From positions 62,001 to 126,000 of the forward strand of contig CADACE010000005.1 in NCBI GenBank assembly GCA_902786265.1: a stretch of 64,000 nucleotides of DNA. Reading direction: 5' to 3'. Made by a program: the position numbers and the translations under genes. Each line of letters opens with the position of its first letter. Within the stretch, counting starts at the first letter, position 1. The stretch comes from an uncultured Chloroflexota bacterium. GTDB lineage: Bacteria; Chloroflexota; Anaerolineae; Anaerolineales; Anaerolineaceae. The notes under the pieces are model-generated. The model was not told the origin of the DNA. It made no database searches and saw only the letters and a list, made by a program, of their open reading frames with translations. Shown here piece after piece: positions 16,962 to 25,401 of this stretch.

Positions 16962-18713
16962 ATGGAAACGAATCGGATTGCAGAGCTGCGTATCATACAG
17001 AAATCCTATATCAGACTTTCTATGGTCAATATGGCTGTACTGATGATCACCAACGTCTGCGGATTCATCAACAATATTGTCATCAGCAGATTTCTCGGGA
17101 CGCAGGAACTGGCAGCTGTCGGCTTTTTCTCTCCGGTCTCGGTTCTGGCAGGACTTGTGTATGTTATCATTCTGGGTACGGTAGTTGTCTGCGGGAATCT
17201 GATCGGCTCCGGTCAGAACGAAAAGGTAAATTCCCTTTTCACAGGTTCCTTCTGGATCCTTTCAGTTTACAGCATTGTTTTCGGACTGGTCCTTGCAGTG
17301 TTCAGGGATCAGCTCTCCGCACTGCTGGGTGCTCAGGGGGATGTACGCAAACTGCTGGCAGCTTTTATGACAGGATTTGCGCCCGGTGTTTTGTTCTCAA
17401 CGCTGACATCTTATCTGCTTTCCCTTGCTCCCTTCAATAACGAGATCAATCGCTCCTATATAAGCTCAGCCGTCATGCTATGCGGGAACATTATCTTTGA
17501 CCTGACGCTGGTAAAACCGCTGGGGCTTTTGGGGATCGGTCTGGCATATTCTATCAGCAGCTTTGCGGCTTTCCTGATCCTGTTACCGGGATTTATCGGA
17601 AAATCGAAGACCTTCCGGTTTCAGAAAGCAGCCTTTGATCTTTCGCTGGAGGCAGAGGCAGCCCGGAGAGGTTTGCCTTCCCTGCTGTTTAGCGGAGGAA
17701 TGCTGGTCAAGAACTCCCTGACCAACTACACGCTGATGACATATGCGGGTAACGACGGAATTGCCGTTGCCAATGTACTGGGATCCGTCTGCGGCATTGT
17801 CGGAACATTCTGCGGCGGCTATGGCAATGCGTATTCAACGCTGGCCAGTCTGTTTTACGGAGAAGATGACCGCGACGGATTCACAGATCTGTTCCGTTAT
17901 TCTCTCCGTATGGGTTTCCTCAGCCTTCTCCTGATTGTCACACTGATGGCTGTTTTTTCCGCGCCGCTGACGGGGATCTTTTTCAAACCGGGCACAGAGG
18001 TCTGGAATATGGGGCAAAGGATGTTCCTGATCGGATTCTGGTTCTTCCCTCTGAACCTTATTATCAACATGCTGTTGAAATCCTATCAGGCACAAGGGAA
18101 GATGATGCTTATGAATGTCATATCCTTTGCCGAAACAGCCATGACCGGCCTGATCATATGGGCAGCTGTCCCTTCATTTGGCACCGACGCCGCCTGGCTT
18201 GCAAATCTTTGGAGCGATATCCTGTCGGTTTTGATCGTCCTCATCTCGGTATTCGCATGGAAGAAACGGGTGAGCCTGTCCGTTCCTGATCTTTTGAAGC
18301 TTCCTGAGAATTTCGGAGCCGGACCGGACGAGTCCGCGGAATATTCCCTTCTTTCCGGAGATCAGGTCAGCACCGTTTCGGAAGCGGTCATCGCTTTTTG
18401 CAAAGGGAGAAATATGGACGCAAGAAAAGCTTTCTGGGCAGGACTGTGCGTCGAAGAAATGACAAGCAACATTTTCGAACATGGTGCTTCAGGCGGAAAG
18501 CAGATCCAGGCGGACGTAAGGATTGTCTGCAGAGATGATCTTACCATCCGGATCCAGGATGACTGCCGGAAATTTGACCCGCGGGAACGTATGAACATGT
18601 TCAACCCTGAAACACCCGAAAAGAATATCGGGCTGCGAATGGTCGCGAAACTGGCGTCTTATGTCGATTATTACAACAATGCCGGGATCAATACGCTGAT
18701 CATGAAAATATAG
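16962..18713 (+). CDS. MATE-type transporter fused to a GHKL ATPase-like domain
   Basis: 583 residues. The first 450 form a MATE-type membrane domain with about twelve helices and the usual two-half layout (NNIVISRFLGTQELAAVG early; a second cluster from about 240). Residues about 465-583 resemble HATPase_c_2 of RsbW/SpoIIAB anti-sigma kinases: N-box CVEEMTSNIFEH, a G1-like IRIQDDCRKFDP and a G2-like KNIGLRMV. The N-box looks intact; the G1 block has Cys where Gly is expected. The tail should be cytosolic. GAAGAGGGA precedes the ATG. The domain pairing suggests regulated transport, or a kinase anchored by a transporter; no partner switch gene is visible nearby. Confidence is high for both folds, low for function. 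Confidence 0.8.
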   Translation: METNRIAELRIIQKSYIRLSMVNMAVLMITNVCGFINNIVISRFLGTQELAAVGFFSPVSVLAGLVYVIILGTVVVCGNLIGSGQNEKVNSLFTGSFWILSVYSIVFGLVLAVFRDQLSALLGAQGDVRKLLAAFMTGFAPGVLFSTLTSYLLSLAPFNNEINRSYISSAVMLCGNIIFDLTLVKPLGLLGIGLAYSISSFAAFLILLPGFIGKSKTFRFQKAAFDLSLEAEAARRGLPSLLFSGGMLVKNSLTNYTLMTYAGNDGIAVANVLGSVCGIVGTFCGGYGNAYSTLASLFYGEDDRDGFTDLFRYSLRMGFLSLLLIVTLMAVFSAPLTGIFFKPGTEVWNMGQRMFLIGFWFFPLNLIINMLLKSYQAQGKMMLMNVISFAETAMTGLIIWAAVPSFGTDAAWLANLWSDILSVLIVLISVFAWKKRVSLSVPDLLKLPENFGAGPDESAEYSLLSGDQVSTVSEAVIAFCKGRNMDARKAFWAGLCVEEMTSNIFEHGASGGKQIQADVRIVCRDDLTIRIQDDCRKFDPRERMNMFNPETPEKNIGLRMVAKLASYVDYYNNAGINTLIMKI

Positions 18714-18833
18714 GGAACCGCTGATCAATACGCACCACGCCCCCATAATTCGCCCGGCGCGGCTGAGGCAGGAACCTGTTATAAATGGTTCCGGACATCT
18801 GTGTATAATTATCATCAGAGTATAAGGACGATC

Positions 18834-19637
18834 ATGAACCAGGAAGAAAAAAGACTTTATCTGATCCGGACGCTGCTGGATGAACAGCCGGCGTACCGGG
18901 ATACCCAAATACCGGCGGAGCCGGCAGAGCAAAAGCGTCTGCTGCGGAGCCTTGTCAATGTCCGGATGCCGGGGAAAATCAGCGCGGATTTTCTCCGGAT
19001 ACAGGATGAATACCTGCAGGAAGAGTCCCGGCGGAAAGGCATCACGGACCTGAGTGAACTGCCCCCAATCGAACCGGGAATATATCTCTGGCAGGGAGAC
19101 ATCACAACACTGCGCTGCGATGCCATCGTGAACGCCGCCAATTCCGGCATGACCGGCTGCTACCGGCCCTGCCACAACTGCATCGATAACTGCATCCATA
19201 CCTGGGCGGGCATACAGCTCCGGAATTATTGCGCCGGGATCATGGAGAAGCAGGGTCATGAAGAACCGACCGGTCAGGCGAAGATCACACCGGCGTTCAA
19301 CCTGCCCTGCAAATACGTGATCCACACCGTCGGCCCCATCGTCAGCGGACCTCTGACGGAAGAACATGAGACGCTGCTTGCCTCCTGTTACAGTTCCTGT
19401 CTGGCGCTGTGCGCGGAGAATAACATCCGAAGCATAGCCTTCTGCTGCATCTCTACAGGCCTCTTCGGATTCCCGCAGCAGCGGGCAGCTGAGATCGCGA
19501 TACAGACGGTAAGGCAGTACCGGAAAAAAACAAACATATCGGATGCTGAACGGTACCAAACAAACAATACTCCTGAGGTGATTTTCAATGTATTCAAGGA
19601 TGACGATTACAGGATCTACCGGGACTTACTCGGATAA
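18834..19637 (+). CDS. Zinc-containing macrodomain (protein-ADP-ribose hydrolase)
   Basis: About 267 residues from the ATG at 18834, with ATAAGGA upstream. A GTG at 18801 overlaps a TATAAT box (18804-18809) that may be this operon's promoter. The N-terminal 85 residues are a helical lead typical of zinc macrodomains. The macrodomain follows (GDITTLRCDAIVNAANSGM, then a Cys-rich TGCYRPCHNCID loop, VIHTVGPIV, and ISTGLFGFPQQRAAEIA). Members linked to SirTM remove ADP-ribose from proteins. The gene overlaps the SirTM gene by 50 bases, the expected partner, so the pair likely adds and removes a single modification. Confidence 0.88.
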   Translation: MNQEEKRLYLIRTLLDEQPAYRDTQIPAEPAEQKRLLRSLVNVRMPGKISADFLRIQDEYLQEESRRKGITDLSELPPIEPGIYLWQGDITTLRCDAIVNAANSGMTGCYRPCHNCIDNCIHTWAGIQLRNYCAGIMEKQGHEEPTGQAKITPAFNLPCKYVIHTVGPIVSGPLTEEHETLLASCYSSCLALCAENNIRSIAFCCISTGLFGFPQQRAAEIAIQTVRQYRKKTNISDAERYQTNNTPEVIFNVFKDDDYRIYRDLLG

Positions 19638-20520
19638 TATCGAAAAGCTCCGGAATGCGCTCTACGAATCGGATGCCGTCGTCATCGGAGCGGGTGCGGG
19701 ACTGTCCACTGCTGCGGGGTTCGTCTACAGCGGCGAGCGCTTTGAGAGATATTTTTCCGATTTCGCACATAAATACGGGTTTACGGATATGTATTCAGGC
19801 GGATTTTATCCATATCCCACGCAAGAGGAATTCTGGGCTTACTGGAGCCGGTATATCTGGATCAACCGCTATACGGCCACGCCGAAACCGGTCTATGACC
19901 TGCTGCTGGAGCTGGTCAGGGATAAGAATTATTTTGTTCTGACCACCAACGTGGATCACTGCTTTCAGAAAGCGGGCTTTGAGAAAACCCGTCTGTTCTA
20001 CACGCAAGGTGATTACGGTCTGTTCCAATGCAGCGTTCCCTGCCACCGGAAAACCTATGATAACAAGGACATAATTCGGAAGATGGCCGAAGCACAGGGC
20101 TGGACCATCGGTCCGGCCGGTGCACTGTCGGTGCCGGAAGGCACTTCACCATCCATGACGGTTCCCCCTGAACTGCTGCCGGTCTGTCCGGTCTGCGGTA
20201 AACCCATGACCATGAACCTGCGCTCTGATGACAAATTCGTCGAGGATGAGGGATGGCATAAGGCATCCGAGCGGTATGCGGATTTTCTGAAAGATCTCAG
20301 CGGGAAAGTACTGTTCATCGAACTCGGCGTCGGATTTAATACCCCGGGTATCATAAAATATCCTTTCTGGAATATGACGATCCGGAATCCCGAATCGGTA
20401 TATTCCTGCATCAATTACGGAGAAGCCTTCTGCCCGGAGGCAATAGAAGACCGCTCGATCTGTATCAACGGAGATATCAGTGCGGTCCTTGCTGATCTCC
20501 GACAGGGTAACCGCCCGTGA
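19588..20520 (+). CDS. SirTM-class sirtuin (protein ADP-ribosyltransferase)
   Basis: 310 residues with a sirtuin Rossmann core: GAGAGLSTAAGF and TTNVDHCFQKAGF. The usual catalytic HG is replaced by TQGDYGLFQCSVPCH, as in class M sirtuins (SirTM), which mono-ADP-ribosylate a carrier protein rather than deacetylate. CPVCGKPM supplies more cysteines for a structural zinc. The ATG at 19588 has GAGGTG 8 bases upstream and lies inside the end of the macrodomain gene. In staphylococci and streptococci the target is a lipoylated GcvH-L encoded alongside with a lipoate ligase; neither gene is in this window, so the target here is unknown. Confidence 0.88.
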   Translation: MYSRMTITGSTGTYSDNIEKLRNALYESDAVVIGAGAGLSTAAGFVYSGERFERYFSDFAHKYGFTDMYSGGFYPYPTQEEFWAYWSRYIWINRYTATPKPVYDLLLELVRDKNYFVLTTNVDHCFQKAGFEKTRLFYTQGDYGLFQCSVPCHRKTYDNKDIIRKMAEAQGWTIGPAGALSVPEGTSPSMTVPPELLPVCPVCGKPMTMNLRSDDKFVEDEGWHKASERYADFLKDLSGKVLFIELGVGFNTPGIIKYPFWNMTIRNPESVYSCINYGEAFCPEAIEDRSICINGDISAVLADLRQGNRP

Positions 20521-21446
20521 TCATCAACACCGGCCAGCGGACTGATATCCCCGCCTTCTATTCCGATTGGTTTGTCAACCGGCTCAGGGCGGGATTTGTG
20601 CTGGTGCGGAATCCGTATGATCCGCAGCGGGTTGCCCGTTACAGGCTGACCCCGGATGTGGTTGACATGATCGGGTTCTGTACCAAAAATCCTGCGCCCA
20701 TGCTGCCGCACATGGATCTGCTGCGGCCGTTCGGGCAGTACTGGTTCGTAACGATCACCCCCTACGGGAAGGAAATCGAACCGCGGGTCCCGGAGAAAAC
20801 GGCTGTGCTCGAAAGCTTCAAAGCTTTATCGGATATTGTCGGTCCGGACAGCATCGGCTGGCGGTACGATCCGGTTTTTCTCAATGAACACTACCCGGCT
20901 GAAAGACATATCAAAGCCTTTGAATTCATGGCAAAAACGCTTTCCGGATATACCCACACCGCTGTGATCAGCTTCATCGACCTGTACGAAAAGACCAGGC
21001 GGAATTTTCCTGAAGTCAAAACCGTACCGGCGGATCAGCGTCTGCTCCTGGGCAAAGCGTTTACCGAAATCGGCAGGCAGTTTGGCATGACGATCAAACC
21101 CTGCGCCGAAGGAAATGATCTGGCTCAATTCGGAGCGGACTGCCGCGGATGCATGACTGTCCAAACCTGTGAAAATGCCATTCACCGCCGGCTGAAGATC
21201 CCAAGCCGCCCGCCTTTCCGGAAGGAATGTGCCTGTTACCTGGGCGGAGATATCGGGGCATACAATACCTGCGGGCATCTGTGCCGATACTGCTATGCGA
21301 ATTACGACGCGAATGTTGTCAAAATGAACATGTCCCGCCATGATCCAGAATCTCCCCTGCTGATCGGGCACCTGCATCCGGAAGATCAGGTCTATGAGGT
21401 CAAACAGGAAAGCTGGATCGATCCCCAGGCAAGCCTGTTTTTATAG
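20517..21446 (+). CDS. DUF1848 protein, third gene of the macrodomain operon
   Basis: 309 residues, starting with a GTG that overlaps the sirtuin stop (GTGA). It has the features of DUF1848: an N-terminal TDIPAFYSDWFVNRL, MIGFCTKNPAPML, and a C-terminal cysteine cluster (CRGCMTVQTC and CGHLCRYCYANY) likely to hold an iron-sulfur cluster. The CxxxCxxC-type spacing recalls radical SAM relatives, though the reaction of this family is not known to me. Tight overlap with the sirtuin implies a shared function, perhaps processing or protecting the ADP-ribosylated target. It ends just before a REP-like hairpin. Confidence 0.8.
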   Translation: MIINTGQRTDIPAFYSDWFVNRLRAGFVLVRNPYDPQRVARYRLTPDVVDMIGFCTKNPAPMLPHMDLLRPFGQYWFVTITPYGKEIEPRVPEKTAVLESFKALSDIVGPDSIGWRYDPVFLNEHYPAERHIKAFEFMAKTLSGYTHTAVISFIDLYEKTRRNFPEVKTVPADQRLLLGKAFTEIGRQFGMTIKPCAEGNDLAQFGADCRGCMTVQTCENAIHRRLKIPSRPPFRKECACYLGGDIGAYNTCGHLCRYCYANYDANVVKMNMSRHDPESPLLIGHLHPEDQVYEVKQESWIDPQASLFL

Positions 21447-21485
21447 ACCCGTCCCATCTCCTGCATTGATTATCGAAGGGACATC

Positions 21486-21539
21486 GGTACCTGATACAAC
21501 GTGTCCCGTCGCGAAGCAGGGACACTTGTATCAGGTGCC
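21486..21539. repeat. REP-like palindrome
   Basis: Arms at 21486-21507 and 21519-21539 are nearly perfect complements (CCTGATACAA...TTGTATCAGG, then GTGTCCC/GGGACAC) over an 11-base loop. The GGGACAC edge is typical of REP-type elements. The rest of 21447-21794 holds no supported gene. Confidence 0.65.
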
Positions 21540-21794
21540 AATATACCTCCGGACAGGGGGAATGAAGCACTGAACAATGGCGCGGATACACATCAACCGG
21601 ACTGGACCAAAGGGCCTGTGCCCTGGGACGGGTATCCGAGCTCCCGCTCTGAACGAAAACAAGCGCTCTTTTCCTGCAGGCTGGAGGGCGGAGCTCCTGC
21701 TCTGAATCCAATCGGACGAAGTCCGCACTATGCAGAGCGGGGTCTTTCGCAGTTCCCCTCCTTCGTCGGGAACCGTCCCCGTTTCCATTCCCGG

Positions 21795-23441
21795 TTACCC
21801 ATCGAGCTGCGCGAGGATGCGGCGCATATCGGCAGCCTGATCGGGATAGATCTCAGCGAAGGCCGGGTCATGGGCAAGGTAACAGATCTCATCCGAAGTA
21901 AAGATGACCCTGCCATCCTCGTTATCCGCACTCCGCGCGAAGGCATGTCTCAAGACCTCAAGATAAAACGGTCCGTCCATACCTCCGGAATCGTTCCGCG
22001 GAGGATCATCTGCTGACTCTATGCATGCATGTAACCGGTCTCCCGAAGCAGGCTCAGCTCCGGTTTTTTCATCCGGAACGCCGGGGGATGGCCCCGGCTC
22101 AGGCAAGATGCCGGGCGGTTCTCCATCTTCCGTGCGTTCTGCTTCGGGAGCATCTTTTTCCGGTTCCGCTTTACAGGCTTCGGAATTCATAATTCTGCAT
22201 TCCCCATTGGATAGTGCTTCCGGATCATCCCGGATTGTCCTTTCGGGGTCGGTCTTTTCACCTTCCAAATTCCGAATTCCGCATTCCGCATTGGATTGTA
22301 CTTCCGGATCATCCGTTATCCCGGAGGTTCCCGTTTCGGAGATTTTATCTTCCGTCTGCCCGTTCGCTGTTTCCCTTCCGGGCCTGTTCTCTTCCGCTTT
22401 CTCTGTCAGGACATCCGGATTTTCCGTTATTTCTTGAGTTCCCGTTTCAGAGATTTTTTCTTCCGTCTGCCCATTCGCTGTTTTCCTTACGGACCTGTTC
22501 TCATCCGCTTCCCCTGTCAGGACTTCCGGTATTTCCGGTTCATCTCCGGTTCCTTCTTTTATTTCATCCATTCTTTCCGTTTCAGAAGTCATCTCTTCCG
22601 GTTCCGATATACGGTATTCCGAATTCCGCCTTCCGCATTCCGCATTGGACAAAGTTCCGCATTCTGTATTGGAAGTGCCAAGAGCGTGTCTGCGGCTGAC
22701 GGAGGGGCTCTTTGCCCCGTCCAGCGAAGTAAGCGCACGCGGTGCGGCAAGCGCCGCCGGTTCAAACAGCGCGGCAACATCCGGCAGCGCATGCCCATGA
22801 TTCGAAGCAGACTGTGAGTCAGGTAATGATTCTGCATTCCGAATTCCGCATTCCGCATTCTCTGCCCCCTGAATCCTAAATCCTGAATCCTTACTGATCC
22901 CTGATCCCCGGCCCCTGACCCCTGACGCGAGTTTGTCCCGCGTCTTATACAGCCGCAGCAGCAGATTCGTCCAGCTCAGCTGATTGATAAGCAGACGTTC
23001 GCTGATCTCCGGATGGGACTTCGCCGTCTGGATCACGCCGAGATAGCTCTTGCGGAAATGGTAAGATGAGACGCTGATGAGCTCCCCGATCTGCATCGGA
23101 GCCTGGGAAAGGTCCTCACCCCGGTTGTGCAGGGTGACCAGTCCGCGTCCCATGGTCATGACGCCTTTCATCACCAGTTTGGAGAGATCTGTAAATCGTT
23201 TGGAAAAATAATTAGCCTTCTTCGCCTCGTCGATCCAGGTCACCAGGGAATTATAGGCGAAGCCCATGATCTGGCGGGGATCTACATCCTGGGAAGCGAA
23301 GGGGTCGACCACGTCGGTCGGCAGCGGAGCCATGGCAAGGATCTCCCGTTCATGCGGCATGACCGCGCCCGCATAAAGCGAATACAGCGCGTCATTGTAC
23401 ATCATACCGAATTCCGGGTTGTCGAACGGGTTGTCTGTCAT
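21795..23441 (-). CDS. Unknown protein with repeat-derived low-complexity middle
   Basis: 548 residues; AAAGGAG lies about 9 bases before the ATG. Residues 1-178 look like a real helical domain (NPEFGMMYNDALYSLY, ...FRKSYLGVIQTAKS), and the last 60 are another globular block (FYLEVLRHAFARSADNEDGR). I recognise neither. Between them are translated DNA repeats: NAECGIRNAE-type peptides come from GCGGAATTCCGAATT-like repeats, and an SGFRIQG stretch from CTGAATCC-like repeats. A 37-residue unit (ANGQTExKISETGT) occurs twice in tandem. The middle is acidic and probably disordered. It lies at the left edge of the accessory island on the same strand as the phage remnants, but no phage role can be shown. 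Confidence 0.6.
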   Translation of the reverse strand: MTDNPFDNPEFGMMYNDALYSLYAGAVMPHEREILAMAPLPTDVVDPFASQDVDPRQIMGFAYNSLVTWIDEAKKANYFSKRFTDLSKLVMKGVMTMGRGLVTLHNRGEDLSQAPMQIGELISVSSYHFRKSYLGVIQTAKSHPEISERLLINQLSWTNLLLRLYKTRDKLASGVRGRGSGISKDSGFRIQGAENAECGIRNAESLPDSQSASNHGHALPDVAALFEPAALAAPRALTSLDGAKSPSVSRRHALGTSNTECGTLSNAECGRRNSEYRISEPEEMTSETERMDEIKEGTGDEPEIPEVLTGEADENRSVRKTANGQTEEKISETGTQEITENPDVLTEKAEENRPGRETANGQTEDKISETGTSGITDDPEVQSNAECGIRNLEGEKTDPERTIRDDPEALSNGECRIMNSEACKAEPEKDAPEAERTEDGEPPGILPEPGPSPGVPDEKTGAEPASGDRLHACIESADDPPRNDSGGMDGPFYLEVLRHAFARSADNEDGRVIFTSDEICYLAHDPAFAEIYPDQAADMRRILAQLDG

Positions 23442-23475
23442 GTTGTTTAGCTCCTTTCAGTCACAGGGGTAGAAA

Positions 23476-23708
23476 TAAGGTGAAAAGTGAAAGGTGAAAG
23501 GTGAAAAAGTGTAGTATTGGCTATATGGTGTGTAGTGGGTAGGATATAGTGGTATGCAGGGTGTAGTGTTTAGGGGATAGGGTATAGTTGAAATAGGAAG
23601 CGGCTTTGCCGCATCTTTATTCCGATTATGATCCCCTAATCACTGATCACCGATCACCAACTACCAGCCACCAACATTTTCACCTTTCACCTTTCACTTT
23701 TCACCTTA
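23476..23708. repeat. Perfect 32-bp inverted repeat made of GTGAAAG-like units
   Basis: 23476-23507 is the exact reverse complement of 23677-23708. Each arm is itself a run of short near-repeats (GGTGAAAGGTGAAAA type). The 169 bases between are also simple-sequence (GTAGTGGGTAGG, GATCACCGATCACC). It holds no gene. Confidence 0.8.
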
Positions 23709-23789
23709 ATTACACCTTATTTCTACTTCCTACAGCCTACCTCCTACTTCCTGAATATCTGATTCTAAAAAACAGTCTACACTACAATT

Positions 23790-23821
23790 AGAAAAAAGAA
23801 AACCGGCAATGTTGTCGGTTG
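23790..23821 (-). terminator. Minus-strand terminator
   Basis: On the minus strand AACCGACAA, a two-base loop and TTGCCGGTT are followed by TTCTTTTTT. It would end leftward transcription of the phage-like module. Confidence 0.6.
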
Positions 23822-23856
23822 ACAAAACGCAAAATTTGTGGTAGCGATATAGAACA

Positions 23857-23951
23857 AAGGTGCCGCGGGATCATTTCTCCCGAAGGTGCCGCGGGATCGT
23901 TTCTCTCCGGCGCGCGTCAGCGTGTCCGGGAGAAATGATCCCACAGGCGCC
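23857..23951. repeat. Palindromic element, copy 1 (compound)
   Basis: Two left arms (23857-23882 and 23883-23905, core GCCGCGGGATCRTTTCTC) and one right arm (23927-23951, core GAGAAATGATCCCAC) fold into a hairpin. Further copies lie at 27689-27757 and 27830-27896. The right arm leads directly into the tandem array. Confidence 0.7.
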
Positions 23952-24352
23952 GCCGCTTGTGTACAGAGAAATGATTCCACCGGCGCCGACGCTTATGCGC
24001 AGAGAAATGATCCCATCGGCGCCGACGCTTGTGCGCAGAGAAACGATCCCACCGGCGCCGACGCTTGTGCGCAGTGAACGATCCCGTCGGCGCCGCCGCT
24101 TGTGCACAGAGAAATGATTCCACCGGCGCCGCCGCTTGTGCACAGAGAAACGATCCCACAGGCGCCGCCGCTTGTGCACAGAGAAATGATCCCACCGGCA
24201 CCACTGCTTGTGCGCAGTGAACGATCCCACCGGCGCCGCCGCTTGTGCGCAGTGAAATGATCCCACCGGCGCCGCCGCTTGTGCGCAGTGAACGATCCCA
24301 TCGGCGCCACCGTTTGTGCGCAGTGAAATAATCCCACCGGCGCCGCCGCTTG
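23937..24352. repeat. 12-copy tandem array, 35-36 bp unit
   Basis: Eleven full units and one partial follow each other without spacers. Each starts GATYCCAYCGGCGCC and ends TGTGCRCAGWGAAA. The GAAATGATCCC core is the right arm of the palindromic element. Several frames are open through it only because the repeat lacks stops; the predicted peptides (Arg/Trp-rich or CAQAAAP repeats) are not credible proteins. Confidence 0.85.
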
Positions 24353-24483
24353 ATCTTCGGCCGGCTGTGACCTTGTTCAGCGCAGATCATTGTCTTCACG
24401 CCGGCTTTGATCACCGCGTTTTCCCGAACGAGATGTTCCGTCTCATCCTCAACAGCCGATGTAAACCCGGATTTTTCATCCAT
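24353..24483 (-). pseudogene. Possible gene start cut off by the repeat array
   Basis: From an ATG at 24483 about 44 codons read like ordinary protein (MDEKSGFTSAVEDETEHLV, ...KTMICAEQG) before the frame runs into the tandem array. No family is recognised. It may be the 5' end of an island gene destroyed by repeat expansion, or chance. Confidence 0.25.
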
Positions 24484-24548
24484 GCTCAAGAGCCTTCTGT
24501 TTTACACAAACTGACAAAATAAATTCTTATATCCTGCGCCGATCGACC

Positions 24549-24577
24549 TTGTTTTCCGTCTTCTTTTGCTTTATAAT
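24549..24577 (+). promoter_or_regulatory. Sigma-70-type promoter
   Basis: TTGTTT (24549-24554), a 17-base spacer and TATAAT (24572-24577) give near-consensus boxes. The ribosome site of the next gene follows within about 10 bases of the +1. Confidence 0.75.
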
Positions 24578-24597
24578 CTTCAGAAAAGGAGGTTGAT

Positions 24598-24843
24598 ATG
24601 GCACACAACGACCACGACTGGGATCTCATCCGGCAGGAGATGGAAGCCGACGCGTTTGACAAACGGGTTGAACGGAGCATGCGCAATGCCGAAATCAGAC
24701 AGAGGTTATTTTTGGGAATGTTCCCAAAGCACATGCGGAATAAGGTCATAGACATTGAAAACAACATCTTGTTGATCCTGATCATCCTTTTTTTTGGATG
24801 GATATTTATTCTTCTCATCAAAAGCTGTACAGGACAGTTGTAA
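24598..24843 (+). CDS. Small single-pass membrane protein, unknown
   Basis: 81 residues with an excellent AAGGAGGT 7 bases before the ATG and a near-consensus promoter upstream, so it is very likely expressed. The first 50 residues are charged and helical (DLIRQEMEADAFDKRVERSM). Residues about 55-75 form one membrane helix (ILLILIILFFGWIFILLI), leaving a short SCTGQL tail. No family is recognised. It is the only plus-strand gene in the island and faces the phage scaffold remnant, with stop codons 26 bases apart. An accessory membrane-active role is possible but unsupported. Confidence 0.65.
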   Translation: MAHNDHDWDLIRQEMEADAFDKRVERSMRNAEIRQRLFLGMFPKHMRNKVIDIENNILLILIILFFGWIFILLIKSCTGQL

Positions 24844-24866
24844 GAAGACATCAAATTTTCTCATCC

Positions 24867-25115
24867 TCAAAATCCTCCGGAGCGGGCGAACCGCTCTTTT
24901 TCTTTTTCCCGAGGGTCAGGAACTTCTCCGGCTTTCTTCTGCAGCTCCGCGGCCTGCGTTTTACACGTCAGGATCATCTTGCTGGCTTCGGTCAGGTCGT
25001 TGACGGTCTTCGCCGCTTTGTCCTTCTCCGCCTGGATGTCCTTCCCGTTTTCGGCCATGATCTTGTCGATGGCATCCTCCGGTACTCCCGCATTCTTCAA
25101 AAATTCGCGATTCAT
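24867..25115 (-). CDS. Phage GP20-like scaffold protein, shortened
   Basis: 82 residues. The start (MNREFLKNAGVPEDAIDKIM then AENGKDIQAEKDKAAK) is the characteristic N-terminus of phage minor structural/scaffold GP20 proteins, and the tail (DPREKEKERFARSGGF) resembles their C-terminus. Full members are about 150-200 residues, so the middle coiled coil appears deleted. GGGAGA precedes the ATG. In phages this gene follows the MuF/head-morphogenesis gene and precedes the major capsid; here small genes lie between and no capsid gene follows. The same N-terminus recurs at 27903-27983. It is a prophage remnant and probably not functional as a scaffold. Confidence 0.7.
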   Translation of the reverse strand: MNREFLKNAGVPEDAIDKIMAENGKDIQAEKDKAAKTVNDLTEASKMILTCKTQAAELQKKAGEVPDPREKEKERFARSGGF

Positions 25116-25206
25116 TTTTTGTCTCCCTTACGGTGCTGTTGCCGCAGACCCGCTCCGCGTGAGGTTTTCGGTCAGCGTACTCCCCGACCACGGAGATTGT
25201 CCAGGA

Positions 25207-25290
25207 GATAAAAAAAACGGTCAAGGACGTTCCCTGACCGGTAAAAAGTTATCAAAAAAAAAGCCGGCGAGGGACGATCCTCAACCGACT
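25207..25290 (-). terminator. Two tandem minus-strand terminators
   Basis: On the minus strand, CGGTCAGGGAACGTCCTTGACCG is followed by eight T, and upstream of it a GAGG/CCTC-centred hairpin is followed by nine T. A third perfect hairpin (GATGAGAG/CTCTCATC, 25316-25338) lies just before them. They end the small-gene cluster to the right. The gap 25116-25401 contains nothing else. Confidence 0.7.
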
Positions 25291-25401
25291 TGCTCAGGCT
25301 CTTGGTTGATTGTGCGATGAGAGTGCATTTCTCTCATCACATAATTTTATACCTTATTTTCAGCTGTAAATAGTCACAATCATCAATTCAGATCTTCTGC
25401 A

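Noticed and set aside
23937..24352. CRISPR array
   Set aside because: Units of 35-36 bp follow directly with no unique spacers, and no cas gene is nearby; it is a tandem repeat.
23917..24489. 190-codon Arg/Trp-rich protein on the minus strand
   Set aside because: Almost all of it is the tandem array read as codons; open frames exist in several phases because the repeat has no stops.
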